Shown here piece by piece: positions 53,306 to 62,524 of a stretch of DNA of 64,000 nucleotides. A model generated the notes under the pieces. The model saw only the letters and a list, made by a program, of their open reading frames with translations, had not been told where the DNA came from and ran no database searches. Made by a program: the position numbers and the translations under genes. The DNA comes from Gracilaria gracilis. Lineage: Eukaryota > Rhodophyta > Florideophyceae > Gracilariales > Gracilariaceae. The stretch is taken from assembly GCA_030374805.1 (NCBI GenBank), contig JARGSG010000197.1:124001-188000 (forward strand). Reading direction: 5' to 3'. Positions within the stretch are counted from its first letter, which is position 1; each line of letters starts with the position of its first letter.

Positions 53306-54356
53306 CTAGTGTCTATCGGACCAGCGCGTTGACCTCATATGAGGTCAAAATGACCTCATATGAGGTCAGCACAAATAGTGAGAGAAATGTAAAAAATTGG
53401 ATAAAGCTTTGCACATAATTCAGCGATTCATTAGAAAACAACTACAATTATGCAATCAAACTAGTTTCATTACCCCAAATAACCATTTGAAGCGAACCAA
53501 TTCCAAGCAATAAGTGCTTTAGTAGTCATCTGATTGCATGTATAATTACTATTTAGGTTTAAACGCCCAAAACTTCTACATATAACTTAAAAACTGCTTA
53601 AAATGCTTCAAAAGTAGTTAATGTTTTTGTTGCTATAGTTCTTGACGACCAACTAGTATTGAGATAACGCTCTTTTTAATATTATATGAGCCAAACGTAT
53701 GTGTGCAAGAGATATATAAGCATTCTGACTGCTTTTAAACACATTTAACATACTGGCCTACGCAGAGTACATTCAATCTTTATAGTACATTGATTCACAT
53801 GAAGTCGTGAAATAATACCATTCTCAGGTTTGTTTGTGTTTTAGTTCGCATCATTGCACCTAAAAAAACCTCAAAAACAGTTTTATAACGTGGTAGTTTC
53901 ACAAGTCTGCAAAAATGATGCCCATAGCTTTCAAGATAGAATTTCTATTAAATTTGAGAAGTCCGGCATTTCAAAGTTGTGCAAAAACTATTGTAAATTA
54001 TACCAGGCCCTTAACACCCTTTATTCTAAGAGCAATTTGAAACAGGTTGAATATATGTTGTCGAGGTTTTCTGGTTTACTTTATGAAGAAGGATAAAAAA
54101 ACTTCTTTTCGTTGAAGAAGTTAAAATTTGATTAAATTTTCGAATGTAGCGAATATATCTTTTCCCCAATTACTACTCAGCGTCGTTTTTTGTACTAGAT
54201 GTTCTACTCCGCCATGAATGTGATGCCGAATGCGGTTCTAGAGAGGTGCTTTAGAGATTCTGAACTGGTTTACATCTATTTTTATAAAGTGTTATATTCT
54301 GACCTCATATGAGGTCAATTGACCTCATATGAGGTCAGTTGCCAAATAGACACTAG
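53306..54356. mobile_element. AT-rich cassette with doubled 18-bp palindromes at both ends
   Basis: The left end has CTAGTGTCTAT (53306-53316), then TGACCTCATATGAGGTCA at 53330-53347 and 53351-53368. The right end mirrors it: the same 18-mer at 54300-54317 and 54320-54337, then ATAGACACTAG at 54346-54356. The interior of about 930 bp is visibly richer in A and T than its surroundings. If CTAG is the duplicated target, the element itself would start TGTCTAT and end ATAGACA. An 80-codon frame at 53854-54096 (KFEKSGISKLCKNYCKLYQALNTLY inside) has no family I know and starts from TTG. No transposase lies inside; a Harbinger transposase begins 260 bp to the right. Mirror-image ends argue for a mobile or recombinase-recognised unit; the class is unknown. 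Confidence 0.7.
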
Positions 54357-54616
54357 TTGTCCGGAAGTATTCGAAACAAGGGTAGTGTTTAACAAGAGAA
54401 CAGAGTCTCCGAAAAAGTACCCAATAATTTTACTTAAACTGCAAATAGAATTATCTAAAATTAGATTCATCAAAGGTTCAAAAAAATGGCGCCAAACCAG
54501 TCGGTGCTCAAAAACGTAACATTGCAGGAAAAGACTCAGGATTCTAGGATAACACTCAATCTTTCATAGAGATTATAGTCTTTTCCATTCTGCCGTCATC
54601 TTCACCGCAACAAATC
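54357..54616. other. Leader of the Harbinger transposase
   Basis: A-rich sequence without a frame of note; probably part of the Harbinger-type element whose ends I could not define. Confidence 0.35.
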
Positions 54617-55893
54617 ATGGCACTATCACGCGATGAGACTACTGCAGCACTGCGCATGCTGGCAGACACTGCAGCTCAGCGCACCGCAGAAATTAAACGA
54701 CATACAGTCCACAATGAGGACACCGACGAAGAAGACGATTCGCCATCTCCCTTGTTCGATTCATTCTACGAAAATGGTGGAAATAAAAGTATACTTAGCA
54801 TCACCAACTTCACCAGCGTCGAGTTCGAGAAAATTTTTCGATTCCTTGTAGGACACATCAATACGCATTGGAATGTAGGTCGTGGTAAAAGAAGCAAATA
54901 TGGAGCAAAAGATATGCTATTCGTGACTTTATCTGTTTTGAAGCACGCCGGCCAGTGGGATTACATGGCCAGAATGTTTGGAATTAGGGGCCAACATTTG
55001 AAAAAATGGTCGTCTCCTTTGTTCAAGTTATATCTATGTACGCAAACCAACGGTTTGTTAAGGAACTGACAGATAAGTATACTATTGAAGTTTTAAACGA
55101 GAAAAACAAAGAGTTCAAAAATTTTCCTTACGCTTTGTATGCTACTGATGTCACGTTACAGCAAACAAACAGACCGTCTGGAAACTTGCAAGAGGCAAAG
55201 CTTTATTATAGTGGGAAGCACAAATTATACGGGTATAAGGTGGAAGTAAGTGTGTTGCCAAATGGCTTTGCGGTCGACTGTACTAGTCATGTGCCAGGCT
55301 CAATTGCTGACATCGACTTGTTGGTACGAAATATGGACTTTCATAGAGAGAAGCTACAGAAGAAAAATGATGAAAGAAATATTATTGACGAAGGAAGGCA
55401 TCACGAACAGTATCCTGATAGTTGGGCTGTAATCTTGGATAAGGGCTACCAGGGAGCTTTGGAAATGCTTCGCGGGATCCATCCCAAAAAGCAGCCTCCA
55501 AAAGGTTCATTGACGGCAGGAGAGCGCAGTGACAATCGCGATATTGCTAGCGATCGCATCATTGTTGAGAACTTTTTCGGACGCTGTTGTTCCCTTTGGT
55601 CCGTTGTGTCTTCTAAGTACCGTTGGAAGGAAGACAACTACGACTATTTCTTTCACCTGGCTGTGGCTCTTACAAGTATGCATGCAAAATGGCATCCTCT
55701 TCGTGCTGAAGATGGTGATTTTTATCGAAAGTATAAGACACGACTTTATTCAATCGGCAGCAACATAGTAGATAAATGACGTACAGCGCAGGAGTTGTAT
55801 CGTGAGCGAAAGAAGCGCCGTCTTGATGTAGATTTCCGTTCCATGGCTTCATCCCACGCCGCCTTTCCAGATCACGATCCGGAGAACTTGTGA
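54617..55893 (+). pseudogene. Harbinger/PIF-type (DDE_Tnp_4) transposase, frameshifted
   Basis: Two overlapping frames make one protein. The first (54617-55069, ATG) has an acidic start and a helical DNA-binding-like part (VEFEKIFRFLVGHINTHWN, GAKDMLFVTLSVLKHAGQWDYMARMFGI). The second (55006-55779) has the catalytic domain: YATDVTLQQTNRPSGN (first Asp), YYSGKHKLYGYKVEVSVLPNGFAVDC, VILDKGYQGALE (second Asp), RIIVENFFGRCCSLW (Glu). They are offset by one base near 55006-55069, so a single indel or a programmed frameshift separates them. After the TGA at 55777-55779 the same frame continues with a basic stretch (ELYRERKKRRLDVDFR) to 55893, probably the original carboxyl end. The triad is intact, so decay looks recent. 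Confidence 0.8.
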
Positions 55894-55916
55894 TGAAACC
55901 TGAATTTGTGTTCGTG

Positions 55917-57069
55917 ACGTTAAATAAACAGCCCTTTGATTGTGTGCTTCAGGAATGCTTCGATATTGTGCATTGTGCGATGATCAAGCTTATCCATGTC
56001 AAGTTCTACCTCATCGTCGAGATCTGCACCGGCATCTTGACTAGATTTCTGGATGATGGACAGCAATGCGTGTAATTTGCTCGCCGGAACATGGGTCACA
56101 CCGTCACTACACCACACCTCTTCTTCTCCTCAAAGCTCATGTCCACTTCGTACAGAAGGGCGGCACGAGTCAAGTAGCCAGCGCCCTTAGCGACTGGAGT
56201 TGTAGCAATGAAAGGAGCACGGCAGCGTTCCAAATAAACTAACCGTTCACGCATTTCATCGCGACTCGTCATGCCTGGGTCCGAGTGCATCACAACTTCT
56301 CTGGCCGCGGCAATAGCCTTCCGCCTGGCAGACTTAGATGGCTTAGGCTTCTCGCCACTCGGTACCGGCAGACACGCAACATTTGCATCATCATCAACCA
56401 CTCTAGAATAGGCCTCGGCCGTTTGCTTCGTTCTTCGAGAACGTCCAGCAGTGCTGCGATTCTTCGAGAGCTTCGACGATATTTCCTCTGCAGATGGTGA
56501 TGGAGGTAACCCTTCACTAAAGCTTATATTGAAATCATCTTGCAATCAGCTCGCACAGTTCTGAAGCATGTCTCCAACCTTCTTAGAAACAAAAGCATTC
56601 CCAAATTCAAATGTACATCTTGCGCAAAAGCTCCAGCATCGTAGCGATGAGGTAGAATACTGCCCTTCACAGGTTCAATGTAATCAACATTGTTTAGCTT
56701 CTTCTTGACAGTGCCCAGGTTCAAACGCTGCTTAATCACTTCGAAATAGTGGGGAACAGCTGCCTCATGCCAGAGCTTCCTATCCAAAGCAGAGAATGGG
56801 CCGGATGAAGGTTCACGTAATAAAGGGTTTACCAATTTGCAAAACTGTAATCTCCTACACGTGCAGGTGGGCAAAGTTGCGGTTTTCACAGTAGATTCTT
56901 CGTGTTTGCCAGCCTTGAAGGGTGTGATGCGAATAGCGTCGTCATCGACGTTAATTCTCTGAGGGATGTCAGCGGGAGACTTGTAAAGAACGCGGGGATT
57001 GGCAGTGGGTCGTCGACGCGGCGGCGGGTTTGGAGCGCGGCAGCGGCGGTGGTGGCGGCAGACGCGCAC
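55917..57069 (-). pseudogene. Decayed BET-type bromodomain gene (bromodomain plus NET domain)
   Basis: Three consecutive minus-strand frames carry the pieces in correct order. The first (to about 56600) holds half a bromodomain: FCKLVNPLL, then PHYFEVIKQRLNLGTVKKKLNNVDYIEP and DAGAFAQDVHL. Near 56600 the reading frame shifts to FGNAFVSKKVGDMLQNCAS, which meets a TGA and continues LQDDFNISFSEG... (to 56096). That part includes a basic KPKPSKSARRKA region. A further shift near 56110 enters a NET domain: VPASKLHALLSIIQKSS...DDEVELDMDKLDHRTMHNIEAFL. BET proteins read acetylated histones. At least two frameshifts and one stop, with overlapping frames that leave no room for introns, indicate a pseudogene; sequence errors are the alternative. 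It is convergent with, and about 25 bp from, the Harbinger transposase. Confidence 0.65.
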
Positions 57070-57169
57070 GGTGCTTGCGCTGTGGGGGCAGCGCGGGGAA
57101 GTTGCGCTGCACCTGGCTGGAGGTGCCCGTGCCGCGCGTGGAGGTGAGACCTATGCCGTTGTTCATGGC

Positions 57170-57660
57170 GGCGGGGCGAGTGGGCGGCAAGTGCGAAGAA
57201 GCACGTTGGCGGCAAAGACAACGAAGGACCGGCGAAGAGCAGGTGAGACGAGGAGGGCGACGGCGGCAGACGAGGAGGGCGAAAGCGGCGGCAGGCGAAG
57301 AGGGCGACGGCGGCGGCAGAGGAAGAGGGGGACGGCGGCGACGGACGAGGAGGGCGACGGCGGCGGCAGACGAAGGAAGGACGGCGGTGGCAGACGAGGA
57401 TTGCGATGGCGGTGGCAGACGAGGAGGGCGACGGCTGTGGCAGACGAGAAGGGCGACGACGGCGGCAGACGAGTGGGGCGACGGCGGCGGCGTGGGTGGC
57501 AGACAAGGAGGGCGACCGCGGCGGCGTTGGCGGGAGACAAGGAGGGCGACGGCGGCGGCGGGGCGAGTTGGCCGCAAGTGCGCAGAAGCACGTGGGCGGG
57601 CAAAGACAACGGGCGGCCGGCGAAGAGAATGCGAGACGAGCAGAGCGACGGCGGCGGCGG
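57170..57660 (+). repeat. GC-rich minisatellite (GGCGGCAGACGAGGAGGGCGA-like units)
   Basis: Degenerate units of roughly 20-30 bp made of GGCGGC, AGACGAGGAGGGCGAC and GGCAGACGAGG recur more than ten times. Long open frames appear in all six frames only because of this composition. It lies at the presumed 5' side of the BET pseudogene. Confidence 0.85.
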
Positions 57661-58169
57661 CGACAGTAGAAAAGGAAGCTTACGGTGCCGTTGTGTAAGC
57701 TTTTGCCGTTATCATTATTTCAAGAATATGTTGTATAGTTTGACAACATAGTAGTTGTTGATTGGAGGAAAAGAAGTTGCACACATTGAATGTGTTTTCT
57801 TTAACATTGGACCTTTTTTGAATATAACTGAATGAAATAAATTAGATTAGAACGCTTTGTGAGACGCAAATTTTCTTGGGAATTGGTGATCAACTGCGCA
57901 ACTAACTGTTCGATCCCTAAATTGACAAGGAGGCAATAAATTGACAATGCGAAAAGGCTATAATATCTGGCACTTAGGCTCCCCTCCCATGGACGACACC
58001 CCGTCCTCCTCCTACCATCTCTCTTTTGAGAGGATGTAGGGCAACTTTGAACAGAATGGCGCGCTTTTTCAAAAAGCGCGCCCTTTCTACAGCCGTTCCA
58101 TGCCGACATAACGGATCCTCACGACGTCAAACTAGCGTACTGCAATGATTGAGCGCAACCACACTCACC
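57661..58169. other. Upstream region of the pogo transposase
   Basis: It holds a 25-bp palindrome at 58058-58082: arms GGCGCGCTTTTT and AAAAAGCGCGCC with a single C between. It may be a remnant of a terminal repeat or a regulatory hairpin. Confidence 0.5.
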
Positions 58170-59825
58170 ATGTCCGCAAGTCTTGAGATTCTTCGCGAAG
58201 CCGTTTTCCAGCGATTCTCTTTGACCACACCATGGAACGTTCTCTCTCGACGCCATAATATACCAGCAATCTCTCTTCGACGCGCATGTGCTTCGGTCCA
58301 ACTGCAGGAAGCACAACCTCAATGTCCTTCAGATATCACGTTCACGACCATACCGCGCGGCAGGCCAACAAAACTCAACGCTCTTGACGAGCAAACGATC
58401 GCGGAAGCAGTCGTGTACTACGCAGAGAACAACACACCTCTGTCTAAGAATGGTTTACGCGACCTCGTGCAGGAGTATGTTTCCCTCTTAACCCCAGAAC
58501 GCCAGCAAGAAATCAACTTCTCCGACAACCGTCCATCCATACGTTGGGTTTCATTGTTCCTGAAGCGAAACGGTCTGCAGCTGCAACACGTCCAGATGAT
58601 AGAAGACAAAAGAGTGCAAGCGGTGACTCCTGAAAATCTCACAAAGCATATCGCAAGGGTAAGCGCGGCGATGAAGAGATTTAACATCAAGAATCCAGCA
58701 CACATCTTCAACACGGATCAGTCGGGTGCTTCGTTTGAAAAAATGAAAGGACGAAGTTTGCGCAAGGGAGTCGGAGCAAAAGGAATGAGGTTAGTACAGA
58801 AAGCGTTGACCACGCGAGGGAGGTTAGATCGGGTGACGATTATGCCCGTTGTTTCTGCTGATGGAAGAACTTACAAGCCTGTCATTATATTTCCCGGAAA
58901 GCTCGCCCACTACCGAAAAGTGAAGAACGTTACGCAAACGCTACACTCAGTGCTTCCCGAATGTTATCTCTTTCAACGTAACCCTCCTGGGGCAGACTCT
59001 GATATTGTATATGCGTGGGCGCAGGGTTTCATCGAGGAAACAAAATCTCTTCGAGCCAACGGCCAGCGTCTTCTCATGATTCTCGATGGATATGGCGCGC
59101 ATATTCAGTACCGTACGTTGAAGTTGTTCAAGGATAATGATGTCGTCGTGCTCGCTCTGCCTGCTCATACCTCACATGTCACACAGCCTCTAGATGTCAC
59201 GGTTTTCAACTCATACAAGTCGTTCTTGCAAGAGGAACTGCACCGAGCCGCCCGTCAGAAGGATAAGCTGAACGCTTTTGATGTCGCTCAATGTATTTAC
59301 GACTCGTATTCACGTTCGCATACTGCCCCTAATATAAGGTCAGGTTTTCAAAAGGCGGGGATATGGGACCCCTCCCTCATGGGTACCAACTTTGAGCCAT
59401 TGCGCTTATATATGGAAAGAAGTTTAGGAAAGAGAGTCGATGTGGTTAGTGTGAATCAGCTGCTGGAAAGTTTTGGGAGACAGGGACGTACGTTGTTGCG
59501 CGACTGTGCAGTGGATGAAACTGGTCACGTTCGCGTAGATACAAGCTCGGGTTTGCATGTGACGTCGCAAAGTGTGCTTGATGCACTTGAAGTTCGAAGG
59601 GAGAACCGACAAAACAGCAAGAGGACAAGGGTCGTAGACGACGACAGTGCTGCTTACAAAGAACCAGCAGCCGACATTCGCAGGCTCATTGCTTTAGCGC
59701 CTGCTCGTGCTGCCAAACGGCAGCGTTTGGTGGCCACCAGACGTCGAAGACGCGAGTTGCGCAAATCGCGAACTGCAAGCGCGAGGGAAGACGAGGTAGA
59801 GCTCAGGGACGAACGCGACGCTTGA
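58170..59825 (+). CDS. Pogo/Tigger-type (CENP-B-like, DDE_1) transposase, intact
   Basis: This 551-residue transposase belongs to the pogo branch of Tc1/mariner. A helix-turn-helix start (LREAVFQRFSLTTPWNVLSRRHNIPAISLRRA) and a CENP-B-type second domain (GRPTKLNALDEQTIAEAVVYYA... IRWVSLFLKRNGLQL) bind DNA. The catalytic residues are Asp183 (FNTDQSG), Asp306 (ILDGYGAH) and Asp342 (SHVTQPLDVTVF), a DD35D spacing. The carboxyl tail is very basic (AAKRQRLVATRRRRRELRK), a nuclear signal. There is no stop or frameshift, so the protein may be functional, either as a transposase or as a domesticated protein. I did not find convincing terminal inverted repeats or TA duplications, which fits domestication or eroded ends. 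The ATG at 58170 (CACCATGT) is preferred over the upstream TTG. Confidence 0.88.
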   Translation: MSASLEILREAVFQRFSLTTPWNVLSRRHNIPAISLRRACASVQLQEAQPQCPSDITFTTIPRGRPTKLNALDEQTIAEAVVYYAENNTPLSKNGLRDLVQEYVSLLTPERQQEINFSDNRPSIRWVSLFLKRNGLQLQHVQMIEDKRVQAVTPENLTKHIARVSAAMKRFNIKNPAHIFNTDQSGASFEKMKGRSLRKGVGAKGMRLVQKALTTRGRLDRVTIMPVVSADGRTYKPVIIFPGKLAHYRKVKNVTQTLHSVLPECYLFQRNPPGADSDIVYAWAQGFIEETKSLRANGQRLLMILDGYGAHIQYRTLKLFKDNDVVVLALPAHTSHVTQPLDVTVFNSYKSFLQEELHRAARQKDKLNAFDVAQCIYDSYSRSHTAPNIRSGFQKAGIWDPSLMGTNFEPLRLYMERSLGKRVDVVSVNQLLESFGRQGRTLLRDCAVDETGHVRVDTSSGLHVTSQSVLDALEVRRENRQNSKRTRVVDDDSAAYKEPAADIRRLIALAPARAAKRQRLVATRRRRRELRKSRTASAREDEVELRDERDA

Positions 59826-60739
59826 TAAGGTTGTTTGTTAACCCTTTTGATTGGTCAAGAGCGCATTTGTTGCTTGTCGCTTTATGGTACCCCCGATTCT
59901 GGCCCAGTAAACGTGATTTTGTTCTCGCTCTTGATGTTGGTTCTTGTTGGTTTTGATGTAGTTGGCTGCTATTGAACGATTCGTTGATGCAGTGGGAGCT
60001 CAGCAAGCTACGGAATAGCATCAGCGGTGCTCTACTTCCACCAATATGGCCGTTACACTAAACGGGTTTCCACAAAAATTGGTACTTGCTCAATTTAAGG
60101 TTTGAACGGCTACTGATTCTTCGATATTTTGGTGTCTATTTGGTTTAGAGACCTATTGATTGAGGAATAGTTGTGTCCTTTCGAGAAAGCAACAGAAATT
60201 GCACAAGCGTGATGGTGCTGTAACCACAACTGTGGAATCGAACTGGGCTTCCACAGCAAGGAGTTTCCCTCCCGGTAGGACAAGACAGCAATACGCAGGG
60301 TTCACGATAGCAAATCAGCGCTGGGCGGCAAATAGATGAGCAAATTCTATATCGATGCAGATATCGCCAGCATTTTACAACACTGCACACCTGAACCTCA
60401 TCCAAGGAGAGTCATCTCAGAGACGTCTTCCTCTGGTCGACGAGAAACGCTTTCAATCCAGGTAAAGAGCAAATGTGCAAGATGTTTTCAACTGTTAGTT
60501 TATCTTCATATGCATACTTGTCCTAGCGTCTACTCCGTGGAACTCGAAAATGAAGCGAATCGATCACATCATCCATTGAGCAAACGAAACGCAACAACCC
60601 ACAAACAAGCTGAATCGAATTCTACAAGTTACACATATTTTAACTCAATGTCTCCACCTTTCGACAGCTGCAGAAGGGGGAGACGGCTAAAGGAGGTGGG
60701 AGTAAGGGAACGAGCGATGGGTTGGCCAACTGCTAACGT
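59826..60739. other. Convergent gap
   Basis: No supportable gene; 3' flank of the transposase and of the Hint gene. The 135-codon frame at 60336-60743 overlaps the end of the Hint gene and has no recognisable feature. Confidence 0.45.
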
Positions 60740-62524
60740 CTAAAGGTCAATAACGTCCGCACCCTCTGACAGGCGCAACAAACGGGCAACTCCCGCCCAG
60801 CTTCGTTCATGGAACATTGTGAAACGGTTCAGCACAGAGGCAGGTGCGTATCGATAAAGCAGTCTGAGGGGATAGAGCATCTTGTGTGCGATGTCCGGGT
60901 GCAACGCCTTCGTATAACTCGAAACCACAATATCGTCAACCAGCAAGTCGCCGTGGAGTGATGTTGGTGCATACAATCCCCGATGAAGTTCGCGATTTGT
61001 AGCAACGACCTTGACAATGTCCTTTCCGTGCGCGCCACGGAGCATATCTCCCACGTTTACCATTCGCGCAGTGCTTAGTTTCCCGTTCACGTAAAGGTAG
61101 TGATCCGGTGAGATACGCAGAGGCTTGTCAGACGCATCATGTTGAATGGAAACGAATTCGGCAGTCGTTTCTGGGGATCGATGTCCAAAGAAGTAAACAT
61201 CAGAATGCTCACCACCACCAATCGCAATTCTCTCCGATACCGCGAGATCGTTCATACCGATGACAGAACCATCATGGCGGCGCACCGAAGCAGAAGCAGG
61301 GAAACAAACTGGTATAATGTTCACATTGACAGAGGAGTCGCCCTCTGGACAAGCACCAGATGGTTCTGTGACGTTACACACGCATTTGAGCGTCCTGCAT
61401 GATTGCATGCAACAGTTGCCATCAATGTACTCCTGTCTGAATTCAGCGCCCTCGAAACGAGGAATATCTGCGTTGAAGTTCTGTACCAAAACGGTTTCAA
61501 ACACACTTCCCTTGAAATTGCCCACGCCCTTGATGGTGGTATTGGCCAAAACTCGACGCTTGATAAGGCTCTTTGAGAAATCAAGCTCCGATTGAGATCC
61601 ATCGCGAGTGCTCATATTCACTTGGTTCCAATACAAATCGAGAATATCAGAGTTTGCAAAGGTAGCATCGGTCCAGAAGGTGACGTTTTCGAAATGCATA
61701 CCATGCCAAGAAGTCTGGTCACAGATGACCTCATCGAAGAACTCAACGCCAGCAAACACGGAGTCGTTAAAGCCGCTAAAATACTTGATCTCAGGGTCGC
61801 TTTGGAACGGGCTAGTCTCCTCCAAACTGTGACAAAAGAGCTTATTGAAGGAGGTATCATTGACGGCAAAGTCGGCGCCCGCCACACCCTCGAAACGAAC
61901 AGGGTTGATAAACTGCGAATCCTTGATAAGCAAGTCGCGAACAGTGAGCTGTCTCATCCTAAACGCATCGTTGCCAGACGGGGTGGTAGCAGCGGAAGAG
62001 CGCTTGATACGAGAATCCTGTACAGCCATACCGTTTATCTGACCGAGGGTAAAGTTGGTATCAGCCTGAAAATCGCAGTCCACAAAGGACACATTGTTGA
62101 AGGCAAACTCGGAGAAACGGATATCGACACTGCTATGAAAAGTGCACCCGACGAACTGAACGTCGTTCATGACGGTCTTGTCAAAGATCATTGGTTGCTC
62201 GGTGAAGCTAGAAAACTCGCAATCCTTGAAAACAACGGTGTTCCAAGTAGCTTCGGTAAAGTTGCTGGTCTTGTCAGCAGTATTCTGAAAGAAACAGCCA
62301 TCGAAAACGGTGTTGGAAATGGTTGACTTGGTAAGCGTCCACTCCCATTTCTCATCAACAAACTCGTGGTTTTGGATACACAGATTGAAATAGTTTCCTT
62401 CCTTGATATCAGGGAAATCGGCTTCTCCCTCACATGTTTCCCACAGAATGTCGGCAGCGACCAGTTGACAGAGTGCGGCGATGACGAAAAGCGCGAAAAG
62501 CGCGAAAAGCGCGGAGAAGCGCAT
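60740..62524 (-). CDS. Secreted repeat protein with a Hedgehog-type Hint (autoprocessing) domain
   Basis: Of 594 residues, 1-24 are a signal peptide (LFALFALFVIAALCQLVAA). Residues 60-365 are beta-helix-like repeats of pentapeptide style, alternating NVxFxDCxF units such as NTVFDGCFF, NTVVFKDCEF, DVQFVGCTF, NVSFVDCDF and MHFENVTFW, with several N-glycosylation sites. A Cys-rich hinge (371-392, CCMQSCRTLKCVC) follows. The Hint domain starts at Cys407 (VCFPASASVRRHDGS), the nucleophile for N-S acyl shift. It continues with VYFFGHRS (448-449), the SPDHYL histidine (475), ARMVNVGDM, LYAPTSLHGDLLVDDIVVSSY and IAHKMLYPLR. The order matches the Hog domain of Hedgehog and hog-like proteins, except that the usual Thr of the TxxH box is Ser. 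Self-cleavage before Cys407, perhaps with transfer to a lipid or other nucleophile, is inferred. No intron. Confidence 0.85.
   Translation of the reverse strand: MRFSALFALFALFVIAALCQLVAADILWETCEGEADFPDIKEGNYFNLCIQNHEFVDEKWEWTLTKSTISNTVFDGCFFQNTADKTSNFTEATWNTVVFKDCEFSSFTEQPMIFDKTVMNDVQFVGCTFHSSVDIRFSEFAFNNVSFVDCDFQADTNFTLGQINGMAVQDSRIKRSSAATTPSGNDAFRMRQLTVRDLLIKDSQFINPVRFEGVAGADFAVNDTSFNKLFCHSLEETSPFQSDPEIKYFSGFNDSVFAGVEFFDEVICDQTSWHGMHFENVTFWTDATFANSDILDLYWNQVNMSTRDGSQSELDFSKSLIKRRVLANTTIKGVGNFKGSVFETVLVQNFNADIPRFEGAEFRQEYIDGNCCMQSCRTLKCVCNVTEPSGACPEGDSSVNVNIIPVCFPASASVRRHDGSVIGMNDLAVSERIAIGGGEHSDVYFFGHRSPETTAEFVSIQHDASDKPLRISPDHYLYVNGKLSTARMVNVGDMLRGAHGKDIVKVVATNRELHRGLYAPTSLHGDLLVDDIVVSSYTKALHPDIAHKMLYPLRLLYRYAPASVLNRFTMFHERSWAGVARLLRLSEGADVIDL

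Noticed and set aside
53330..54337. TGACCT/AGGTCA dyads as nuclear hormone receptor sites
   Set aside because: Such receptors are animal proteins; the paired arrangement at both ends of a cassette fits mobile-element ends better.
56886..57751. Frames of up to 250 codons in the minisatellite
   Set aside because: Open in all frames because of the GGCGGC-rich repeat; no protein features.
60184..60300. tRNA-like B box on the minus strand (GTTCGATTCC)
   Set aside because: No T-stem pairing around the loop and no A box at a suitable distance.
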